Assembly (NCBI RefSeq): GCF_028747785.1
Contig: NZ_CP118158.1
Span: 3,224,001 to 3,288,000, forward strand
Length of the DNA stretch: 64,000 nucleotides
DNA from: Halosimplex aquaticum
GTDB lineage: Archaea; Halobacteriota; Halobacteria; Halobacteriales; Haloarculaceae
Direction of reading: 5' to 3'
Notes under the pieces: generated by a model
The model's database searches: none
What the model was told of the DNA's origin: nothing
The model's input: only the letters and a program-made list of their open reading frames with translations
Part shown: positions 1 through 6,254 of the stretch, piece after piece
Layout of the letters: each line of letters begins with the position of its first letter
Numbering within the stretch: position 1 is the stretch's first letter
Program-made: the position numbers and the translations under genes

Positions 1-237
1 CGGGCAGATCTCCGCCTTCTCGTTGATGACCGCGCCGCACTCGGCGCAGAACTTCTCGTCCGGCCCCTTCTTTGGACTCCCGGTGGGGCCGCCGTCCGCC
101 GACTGATCGGCCCCGCCGGCGTCGGTCGGCTGTCCGTCGTCGACTGGGGACGCGTCGCCTTCGTCGACGCTGTCGCTGACCCAGTTGTCGTCGGCGCCGT
201 CGGGATCGCCGTCGTTCCCGGACTCGTCACCTGACAT
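1..237 (-). CDS. Zinc-ribbon protein, N-terminal 79 residues only (runs off the window)
   Basis: The reading frame starts at an ATG ending at 237 and is open to base 1, so only the N-terminus is visible. The first 55 residues are an acidic, Asp/Gly/Pro-rich disordered stretch without a signal peptide. They are followed by KFCAECGAVINEKAEICP, the first half of a double-CxxC zinc ribbon (Cys pair plus the start of the second knuckle). In this family such a ribbon usually precedes short membrane segments (TM2 or DUF4870-like), but that part is outside the window, so the function is unknown. Leaving the window truncates it; this is not a broken gene. Confidence 0.75.
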   Translation of the reverse strand, partial: MSGDESGNDGDPDGADDNWVSDSVDEGDASPVDDGQPTDAGGADQSADGGPTGSPKKGPDEKFCAECGAVINEKAEICP

Positions 238-303
238 ACCCCTGACGATGGGAGTCACGAGTGTAAAGTTACCGACCGCTCGCGGCCGTCGCCGCGCCCG
301 CGG

Positions 304-1116
304 TCACTCCGTCCCGTCGAACGCGCCGAGGAGCGCGTCGTTGACCGCCGCGCTCTCTTCGATAAAGCAGAGGTGGCCCCCTTCGACGGCCGTGAACTCG
401 CCCCGGGGGAGACCGTCGGCCAGGTCCCGACCCGCGTCCGCGGGAACCACCGCGTCGTCGACCCCGTGGTAGACCCGCGCGGGCGCCGTGATCTCGTAGA
501 GCGAGTCCGACCGATCGAAGGCTCGCATCGCGGCGGCCTGGGCCTCGAACCCCCCGCGGTCGGCGTCTTCCTCGCGGCGCCAGCCGACGATATCGGACAC
601 CACGTCCTCGTGGGCGTCCAGGTCCGCCGCGAACGCGTTGCGCAGCGACGCCCGGAGCGCGGCGGGGTCCTCGCGCGGTACGAACAGCGAGTCGAGGGCG
701 TCGGCGTCGACGCGGTCGCCGCTCGCCGCACTGGCGAACAGCGTCAGCGACGTCGCGCGCCCGTACCGGTGGGCGTACTCCAGGGCGACCATTCCGCCGA
801 GTCCGGCGCCCACGACGTGCGCGTCGGCGACGCCGTGGTCCGCGAGCACCGCTTCGAGGTCGCCCGCGAGCGTTTCGACTGTGTAGGGCCCCGCGGGCGC
901 GTCCGACCGGCCGGTGCCCCGGAGGTCCCAGACGACCGTCTCGAAACCGGAGGCCAGCGCGGCGTGTTGCCAGCCCCACACCCACGCGCCGTAGCCCGCC
1001 GGGTTGACGAACGCGACCGCGTCCACATCGCGGTCGGCGTCCTCCGGCGGAGTCGGATCGCCTTTCGCCTCGTAGTAGAGGTCGACGCCTCCGTTGGTGA
1101 CGACTGCCATTTCCAT
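304..1116 (-). CDS. Alpha/beta-hydrolase fold protein with Gly in place of the nucleophile Ser
   Basis: The 270-residue product has the alpha/beta hydrolase layout: an oxyanion-side strand (FVNPAGYGAWVWGWQ, about residues 36-50), the WDLRGTGRSD strand-turn (63-72), a nucleophile elbow around 101-110, an acid on YHGVDDAVVP, and a late His in EGGHLCFIEE. The elbow reads VVGAGLGGMV, so the G-x-S-x-G position is G-A-G-L-G: residue 105 is Gly, not Ser. Either chemistry without a serine nucleophile or a non-hydrolytic role is implied. Two ATGs lie two codons apart (1116, 1110). It is monocistronic and divergent from the small membrane-protein gene at 1361. Fold assignment is firm; substrate is unknown. 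Confidence 0.85.
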   Translation of the reverse strand: MEMAVVTNGGVDLYYEAKGDPTPPEDADRDVDAVAFVNPAGYGAWVWGWQHAALASGFETVVWDLRGTGRSDAPAGPYTVETLAGDLEAVLADHGVADAHVVGAGLGGMVALEYAHRYGRATSLTLFASAASGDRVDADALDSLFVPREDPAALRASLRNAFAADLDAHEDVVSDIVGWRREEDADRGGFEAQAAAMRAFDRSDSLYEITAPARVYHGVDDAVVPADAGRDLADGLPRGEFTAVEGGHLCFIEESAAVNDALLGAFDGTE

Positions 1117-1284
1117 CCCCTTCGACCGGGCGGGGTAAGGGGCTCCCGGTTCCCGGTAAGAGCGGCTTTCGACCCGGTACGGGGGATGAGAAGCCGGTCC
1201 AGCGGCAGGAGCGTGCGACCGGCTATCGCGATGTGTGGTACCGTCCCGAAACGTAATTAATTGTTTACTCGCGACCGAGTAAGA

Positions 1285-1313
1285 TTTTTATCCCCGCCCT
1301 ATCCTACGGTAGG
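1285..1313 (+). promoter_or_regulatory. TATA box and 11-bp palindrome at the start of the 1317/1361 transcript
   Basis: A T-rich TATA-like element (TTTTTA, 1285-1290) stands about 27 bases before the ATG at 1317. The sequence CCTACGGTAGG at 1303-1313 is a perfect palindrome around a central G and would overlap the expected transcription start, a position suited to a repressor. Both are read directly; function is inferred. Confidence 0.5.
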
Positions 1314-1316
1314 TCG

Positions 1317-1364
1317 ATGACAACGACGCAGCTCTCCAACGACTCGAACGGTGACGGAAAATGA
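1317..1364 (+). CDS. Possible 15-residue leader peptide, overlapping the next start codon
   Basis: This short frame encodes MTTTQLSNDSNGDGK followed by TGA. The TGA overlaps the ATG of the gene at 1361 in an ATGA arrangement, the classic geometry for translational coupling. Its ATG lies where a leaderless transcript from the TATA element at 1285 should begin. No Shine-Dalgarno-like sequence is obvious for the 1361 ATG, so ribosomes finishing this peptide could supply the downstream gene. It may equally be chance; it is too short for homology to decide. Confidence 0.35.
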   Translation: MTTTQLSNDSNGDGK

Positions 1365-1693
1365 TCTGGCAGGACCTCGTCTTCCTCTGCGGCAGCGTCT
1401 TCTCGCTGTGCGTGCTCCTCCCGACGCTACGCGACGCGAGCGCCCGCGTGCCGCTGGGGACCGCGCTCCCCTCCGCGTGCATCGGCCTCGTCTACGGGAC
1501 GACGTTCTTCACGCTCGGGATGACCATGTCGGCGGTCGGCTCGACGGCCGCGGCGACCATGTGGTCGCTCATCGCGCTCATGCGGTCGCCCCACCGGTTC
1601 AACCCGACGGACGGCGCCGCCGCCCGCGCGGCGACGACCGACACGACTCGGTCGTCGAACGACGCCTCCGGCTACACCGCTCACGCGGACTGA
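1361..1693 (+). CDS. Small haloarchaeal membrane protein, function unknown
   Basis: This 110-residue protein has two or three hydrophobic segments: roughly residues 5-23 (VFLCGSVFSLCVLLPTL), 32-55 and 57-74. A hydrophilic Thr/Ser/Asp-rich tail of about 35 residues follows and is probably cytoplasmic or disordered. There is no signal-peptide cleavage site and no motif I recognise. The ATG at 1361 overlaps the stop of a 15-codon frame (ATGA), suggesting coupled translation. Gene reality is supported by the acidic tail, hydrophobic periodicity and upstream promoter. The haloarchaeal restriction is my inference from composition. Confidence 0.7.
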   Translation: MIWQDLVFLCGSVFSLCVLLPTLRDASARVPLGTALPSACIGLVYGTTFFTLGMTMSAVGSTAAATMWSLIALMRSPHRFNPTDGAAARAATTDTTRSSNDASGYTAHAD

Positions 1694-1744
1694 TACCCGT
1701 TCGATTCGGTCGGTAGCACAGCGATTCGAAACACTTCTGGCGCC

Positions 1745-1894
1745 CTACCGGGCGGTGTCGTCCGCGACCCGACGTCCGTCGGCGGGCGCACTCGTCCCGA
1801 ACAGTTCCGGCGCGACGTCGAAGGCGGCATCAGGTGCGGCGTCGGCGTCGCGGCGACTCCGGGCCCGCTCAGAGTGAGGGCGTTCTTCGCGCAT
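1745..1894 (-). CDS. Possible 49-residue protein directly downstream of nirA
   Basis: An ATG two bases after the nirA stop opens a 49-codon frame beginning MREERPHSERARSRRDADAA. It is Arg/Asp/Ala-rich with a short DVAPELFGTSAP core and no recognisable domain or membrane segment. Immediate juxtaposition to nirA would put it at the 3' end of that transcript. The composition fits either a small accessory protein or a chance frame in GC-rich DNA, so I list it only as possible. Confidence 0.3.
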   Translation of the reverse strand: MREERPHSERARSRRDADAAPDAAFDVAPELFGTSAPADGRRVADDTAR

Positions 1895-1896
1895 GG

Positions 1897-3663
1897 TCAG
1901 TCGTCGGCCGAGAGCGGTTGGCCCTCGGCGTCGGTGGGCGCGGGGCTCTCCCCGTCGGCGAAGGGGTACCACGACTGCTTGGCGTCGGTGAGACACGGGT
2001 CTTCGTAGCCCTCGACCTCCTCGGGTTCGGCGAGTTCGACGATGGTCTCGTGGCCGGTGGCGTCGACCCACTCGCGGAAGGTCTGGCCCTCCTCGCGCAG
2101 CGCTGCGTAGGCCTCGACGAGGTTCCGGATCATTCCGGGCACCTCGTCGGCGGGCACGCGCTGGCGCACCCACTCGATGAACGAGGGGTCCTCGCCGACG
2201 CCGCCGCCGACGCCGACGTCCATCGCCTCGACCATCTCGCCGTCCTTCCGCGCGCGCATGCCCTGCATGCCGATGTCTGCGGTCATCGCCTGCCCGCAGT
2301 CGGCCGTACAGCCCGAGTAGTGCATCTTGATGCGGTCGACGTCGGCGGGCAGGTCGACCTCCTCGCCGAGCCACTGCAGCAGGCGGGCCATCCGCGTCTT
2401 CGTCTCGGTCAGCGCGATCGAGCAGAACTCCGTCCCGGTGCAGGCCATCGCGCCCTGTTCGAAGGGGTTGGGCTCGGGCTGGTAGGTCTCCAGCAGGTCC
2501 TCGTTGAGGAGGTTCGCGAGCCGGCCGTCCGGCACGTCCATGATCAGCGGGTTCTGGCGGCGCGAGAGCCGGATCTCGCCGGAGCCGTACGCGTCGGCCA
2601 GGTCGGCGAGTTCGATGGCGTCCTCGGCGGGCATCCGCCCGACCGGGACCGAGAGGCCGACGTAGTTCCTGTCGTCCTTCTGGTCGTAGACGCCGACGTG
2701 GTCGTGGGCGCCGCGCTCGGCGGACTTGCCCGCGTTGTAGGTGTACTCGCCGCGGAAGTCCGTGCCCGCGCGCTCCAGTTCGAAGTCCAGGCGCTCGTCC
2801 ATCGCCTCGCGGATCTCGTCGGTGCCCCACTCGTCGACGAAGAAGCGCGCGCGGTTCTTCGAGCGGTTCTCGCGGTTGCCCTCCTCGTGGTAGAGCTCGA
2901 CGAACGTCCGGACCGTCTCCTTGGCCTGGTCGCGGGTGACGAACATGTCCAGCGGGCGCGCCGCCCGTGGCTCTCGACCGCCGAGGCCGCCGCCGACGCG
3001 GACGTTGAACCCCTTGACCTCCTCGCCGTCGATGAGCTTCCGGGCGGGTTCGAGCCCGATGTCGTTGATCGAGTCCTGCGCACAGCCCTGTTTGCACCCG
3101 GTCACCGAGATGTTGAACTTCCGGGGCATGTTACAGAGGTCGTCGTCGTCGCGGATGTCCGCCTGGATCTCGTCCAGGAGCTCGCGGCTCTCGACGTACT
3201 CCTCGGCCTTGCCGGCGACGGGACAGCCGGAGATGTTACGCATCGTGTCCCCGCCCGCCGACCGGGAGGAGACGCCGACGGCCTCTAGCTTGTCCCAGAT
3301 CTCGGGGACGTCCTCCAGTTTGAGCCAGTGGAGCTGGATCGACTGCCGCGTCGTGAAGTCGACCCAGCCGTTGCCGAACTCGGGGTTCTCGACGGGGCCT
3401 CTGGCGTAGTCGCGGGCGACTTCACCGATGGTCCGTAGCTGACCCGGCTCCAGCACGCCCCCGCAGTTGGTGAGGCGCATCATGAAGTAGCTCTCCTGGC
3501 CGCCGCGGTGGTGGAACACGCCCCAGAACTTGAAGCGGGCGAACCACTCGTCGCGCTCCTCCTCGGGGATCGACTCCCACCCCTTCTCCGCGAACTCCTC
3601 TATTTTCTCGCGCACCGCGTCGCCGTACAGTTCGTCCTTCCAGGCTTCCTTCTTGTGTGGCAT
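1897..3663 (-). CDS. nirA: Ferredoxin-type assimilatory nitrite reductase (siroheme, 4Fe-4S)
   Basis: The enzyme performs the six-electron reduction of nitrite to ammonium in the cytoplasm. The 588 residues have the duplicated NiR/SiR half-domain plan: first half with FFTRQ-like substrate loop (VDFTTRQSIQLHW, about 101-113), a linker with SGCPVAG and TGCKQGC, then the cofactor half. The 4Fe-4S/siroheme ligands are CTGTEFC (Cys408, Cys414) and SGCTADCGQ (Cys452, Cys456), the standard Cx5C...Cx3C. Length matches haloarchaeal NasD. Its context of nasA, narK and mobA makes nitrite rather than sulfite the likely substrate. It has its own 207-bp upstream gap and is probably a separate unit, like nasD of Haloferax mediterranei. 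Confidence 0.92.
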   Translation of the reverse strand: MPHKKEAWKDELYGDAVREKIEEFAEKGWESIPEEERDEWFARFKFWGVFHHRGGQESYFMMRLTNCGGVLEPGQLRTIGEVARDYARGPVENPEFGNGWVDFTTRQSIQLHWLKLEDVPEIWDKLEAVGVSSRSAGGDTMRNISGCPVAGKAEEYVESRELLDEIQADIRDDDDLCNMPRKFNISVTGCKQGCAQDSINDIGLEPARKLIDGEEVKGFNVRVGGGLGGREPRAARPLDMFVTRDQAKETVRTFVELYHEEGNRENRSKNRARFFVDEWGTDEIREAMDERLDFELERAGTDFRGEYTYNAGKSAERGAHDHVGVYDQKDDRNYVGLSVPVGRMPAEDAIELADLADAYGSGEIRLSRRQNPLIMDVPDGRLANLLNEDLLETYQPEPNPFEQGAMACTGTEFCSIALTETKTRMARLLQWLGEEVDLPADVDRIKMHYSGCTADCGQAMTADIGMQGMRARKDGEMVEAMDVGVGGGVGEDPSFIEWVRQRVPADEVPGMIRNLVEAYAALREEGQTFREWVDATGHETIVELAEPEEVEGYEDPCLTDAKQSWYPFADGESPAPTDAEGQPLSADD

Positions 3664-3728
3664 TGGGTCCCTCCGTTTGTGTTTGTCCGCAATTTCGGCG
3701 GATATCCGAACGCACGTCTTCTGATTTA

Positions 3729-3755
3729 CGTTTTATCTAGCCAAGTTCGACGAAC
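3729..3755 (-). promoter_or_regulatory. nirA upstream region: TATA-like element and GTTCGaCGAAC dyad
   Basis: On the minus strand a TATA-like GATAAAACG lies at 3737-3729. A perfect dyad GTTCG-A-CGAAC sits just upstream at 3745-3755, where an activator or repressor could act. Two copies of CTCGAAAT lie further upstream, near 3788 and 3811. The dyad is seen directly; its role in nitrate or ammonium control is inferred. Confidence 0.4.
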
Positions 3756-3870
3756 ATAAGCGTAATCGTTTACAAAGTTCGAATACACTCTCGAAATCCG
3801 GACGAACGCTCGAAATACAAAGACCTTAAACGCATTTGGGTGGGGTCGCGTGGCGGAACTGACCGGGCGG

Positions 3871-4434
3871 TCAGGTGCCCAGTCGGTCGGAGGCGGTCAC
3901 GAGGTCCGCGTGCGAGCCGACGGTCAACGGATGGGCGTCGACGTCGGGCGCGTCCGCGTCGACGACGACCGGATCGAGCCGCGAGAGCACGTCGTAGAGG
4001 CGACCCGATCCGGAAGCGAGCGTGCGGTCGCAGGCGACCCGAGCGGCGTCGGCCTCGTAGACCGCGTGGAGCGGGTGGAGCCGGCCGTCGCTCCGGGGGA
4101 CCGCGGCGGCGTCGCACGCGTCGAAGAGGTCTTCGAGGAGCGGCGCGTCGACCGTCGGCACGTCGCCGGCGACGACGGCGACGCGGTCGCTGCTGGCCAC
4201 GCGGACGCCGGTCCGGATAGACGCGACCGGTCCCTCGTCCGCGACCGGGTCGACCGCCAGACGGTGGTCGACGTCGCTCAGCGCGTCGGCGACCGCGCTC
4301 CGGCGGTCGTCGCGACAGGCGACGACGACTTCGTCGACGACGGATCCGACGGCCGCAGCGACTCGGTCGAGGGGCGGCTCGCCGTCCTCTGGGTCCGCAC
4401 TCCCGATCTCGCTCAGCAGGAGCGCCGACCGCAT
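3871..4434 (-). CDS. mobA: MobA-like nucleotidyltransferase of the nitrate cluster (divergent)
   Basis: This 187-residue protein lies one base after the narK stop and so is co-transcribed with it, as the nasC gene is in Haloferax. It aligns by pattern with MobA (molybdenum cofactor guanylyltransferase): VVVACRDDR strand, the GPVASIRTGV segment, a VVAGDVPTVDAPLLEDLF block equivalent to MobA's D-x-P strand, and HPLHAVYEAD. The N-terminal GTP-binding signature LAGGxSxRxGxxK is absent; the start reads MRSALLLSEIGSADPEDGE. GTP binding is therefore doubtful. It may be a NasA-specific cofactor chaperone or loader rather than an active transferase. Family is fairly clear; activity is not. Confidence 0.75.
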   Translation of the reverse strand: MRSALLLSEIGSADPEDGEPPLDRVAAAVGSVVDEVVVACRDDRRSAVADALSDVDHRLAVDPVADEGPVASIRTGVRVASSDRVAVVAGDVPTVDAPLLEDLFDACDAAAVPRSDGRLHPLHAVYEADAARVACDRTLASGSGRLYDVLSRLDPVVVDADAPDVDAHPLTVGSHADLVTASDRLGT

Positions 4435-4435
4435 C

Positions 4436-5758
4436 TCAGTCGTCCCCCGGGACCCGCGACTCGGAGTTCGGACTGGCGTTGACGAACCCGCTCTCGGTCG
4501 CGATCTCGGCGATGTGGGGCTGGAATACCCACGCCGCCAGCAGGACGATGGGGACCATCGAGACGGCGACGACGGCGTACCCCAGGTGCAGGTTCGCCAG
4601 GAACGGCGCGGAGTACACCAGCGGGTAGACGATCCCGCCGACCGTCCCGACGCCGCCGACGACGCCCGCGACGGCCCCGGAGCTGTTGGGGAACATCGCC
4701 GGCACCTGCGCGAAGATCGACCCCTCGGCGAAGGCGCAGGCCATTCCGACCACGAAGCCGGCGCCGACCGCGACCAGCACCTGCCCGGAGAGGCCGGCGA
4801 GCGTCATGCCGAACATCGAGACGACCACGAAACAGAGCGTCACGAACGTCCACTGCTCGCGGTAACGCCCCTCGAACAGCGGGATGATGTTCCTCTCCTT
4901 GCGCGCGAGCACGTCGCTGACGTAGCCGCCGATGGGCCGCAGCAGACCCGCGGCGACGGAGAACGTGGCCGCGAACGTCGAGGCGAGCACGAGGTTGTCG
5001 GTGTCGAAGCCCTCGCGGTAGTAGGTCGCGAGCCAGCCGTTCATCGACAGTTCGAGGCCGAAGGTCATCACGTACGCGAGCGCGAGCACGACCGTCCCGT
5101 AGCGCGTCGCCGTGTAGAACCAGCCCTCGAAGCTCGCCGACTCGGCGGTCGCCTGTCGCTTCTCCTCGCTCTTGGCGGCTTCGCCGAGCGCGTAGTAGAC
5201 GACCGCGAGCAGGATCGAGACGCACCCCGTGTAGAAGAACGCGGCCCGCCAGTTCGTCTCGAACAGCGGTCCGCTCCAGTTCGACCCGAACACTCGCGGG
5301 AGAACGAGCGCGCCCCCCGCGGCGCCGGCGTTCCCGACGCCCGCGTAGATGCCCTCGGCCGTCCCGAGCTGTTCTTCCTCGAACCACTCGGAGACGTGCT
5401 GGATGCCGATGACGAACGTGATCCCCGCCGTCGCGACGATGAGCCGCTCGACGAAGAACACGGCGTAGCTCTGGGCGAACGCGCTCGCGATCGAGAACAC
5501 GCCGACGTACGTGAGCACGATGGCGAAGACGGCCGGCGCACCGGACTTGTCCGAGAGCCAGCCGGTCAGGATCCGGCCGAACGGCGCCAGCCAGATCGCC
5601 GCGCTCGCCAGGATCCCGATCTCGGCCAGCGAGAGGCCGAACTCCGCGGCCATCGGCCCCGTGAACGGGGCGAACGAGAACCAGATCAGGAACGAGAAGT
5701 TGAACCCGACCGTGGCGAGCGCCAGCGTCCGCCACTTGGTCATCCTGATCAGTCCCAT
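4436..5758 (-). CDS. narK: Nitrate/nitrite antiporter, MFS (NNP) family
   Basis: The 440-residue carrier shows about twelve hydrophobic helices starting with [22 protein letters not shown] (near residue 12) and ending around residue 420. Features of nitrate porters are present: a first-helix/loop region with conserved aromatic residues, the loop [13 protein letters not shown] between helices 2 and 3, and the glycine-rich helices [19 protein letters not shown] and [11 protein letters not shown] that correspond to the two nitrate-signature helices. It imports nitrate, possibly exchanging nitrite. It leads a two-gene unit with the mobA-like gene (one-base gap) and has a 496-bp upstream region with promoter and dyad. 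It is equivalent to nasB of Haloferax mediterranei. Confidence 0.9.
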   Translation of the reverse strand: MGLIRMTKWRTLALATVGFNFSFLIWFSFAPFTGPMAAEFGLSLAEIGILASAAIWLAPFGRILTGWLSDKSGAPAVFAIVLTYVGVFSIASAFAQSYAVFFVERLIVATAGITFVIGIQHVSEWFEEEQLGTAEGIYAGVGNAGAAGGALVLPRVFGSNWSGPLFETNWRAAFFYTGCVSILLAVVYYALGEAAKSEEKRQATAESASFEGWFYTATRYGTVVLALAYVMTFGLELSMNGWLATYYREGFDTDNLVLASTFAATFSVAAGLLRPIGGYVSDVLARKERNIIPLFEGRYREQWTFVTLCFVVVSMFGMTLAGLSGQVLVAVGAGFVVGMACAFAEGSIFAQVPAMFPNSSGAVAGVVGGVGTVGGIVYPLVYSAPFLANLHLGYAVVAVSMVPIVLLAAWVFQPHIAEIATESGFVNASPNSESRVPGDD

Positions 5759-6254
5759 GCGTGCCCCCCCGCCGCGGCCGCCGGTGCCGTAGTCGTCGCG
5801 GCCGACACTTCGTCGACGACTGCCGACTCTTCTGGCTGGCAGAGCCTCGGCCCACGATCAGTCACAATTTCCGCCCGTCCATTCAGTATTTTACTCGATC
5901 TCATTTCGAACGTCCACCTTTCTACGGATATGTGTTGGACAGTCCAACCACATAACGGTAGTTGTTTAATTTGTAAACCACAGACTATCGCCACTGGACG
6001 GACGAACGATATTAGGACGGATACTGTAGATATAAGGATGTAATTCGTCGAATCGGTGGACGGCAAACCGGACGGACGTCGACTTCGAGCGATCGGTCCG
6101 ACACTCCCCGATCAGGCGGCGGGAACGCGAGGCGCGCGCCGGACGCGGGTAGCGATCGCCGTCTGACCGGCCATGCTGATCGTTCGGAGCAGTGGGAAAA
6201 CGAGAGCGGCAGACGACTGGCGAGTCGAAACTGGGCCGAATTCCGGGCCGGGAG
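5759..6254. other. Intergenic region between nasA and narK
   Basis: I see no protein-coding gene in these 496 bases. The half nearest narK is unusually A+T-rich for this genome. On the minus strand it holds a TATA-like GTAAAATAC (5894-5886) and a 15-bp palindrome at 5934-5948. The half nearest nasA (6050-6254) is GC-rich, and I find no clear terminator hairpin in it. Confidence 0.6.
5934..5948. promoter_or_regulatory. 15-bp palindrome upstream of narK (candidate operator)
   Basis: GTTGGAC-A-GTCCAAC is a perfect inverted repeat around a central A. It lies about 40 bases upstream of the TATA-like sequence for narK and is embedded in TGTG...CACA flanks that nearly extend the symmetry. This is a suitable place for an activator. 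No regulator gene is encoded nearby, so the binding protein is unknown. Confidence 0.45.

Noticed and set aside
6115-6177. 20-codon minus-strand frame (MAGQTAIATRVRRAPRVPAA) downstream of nasA
   Set aside because: Too short, Arg-rich, without ribosome-binding site or conserved-looking features.
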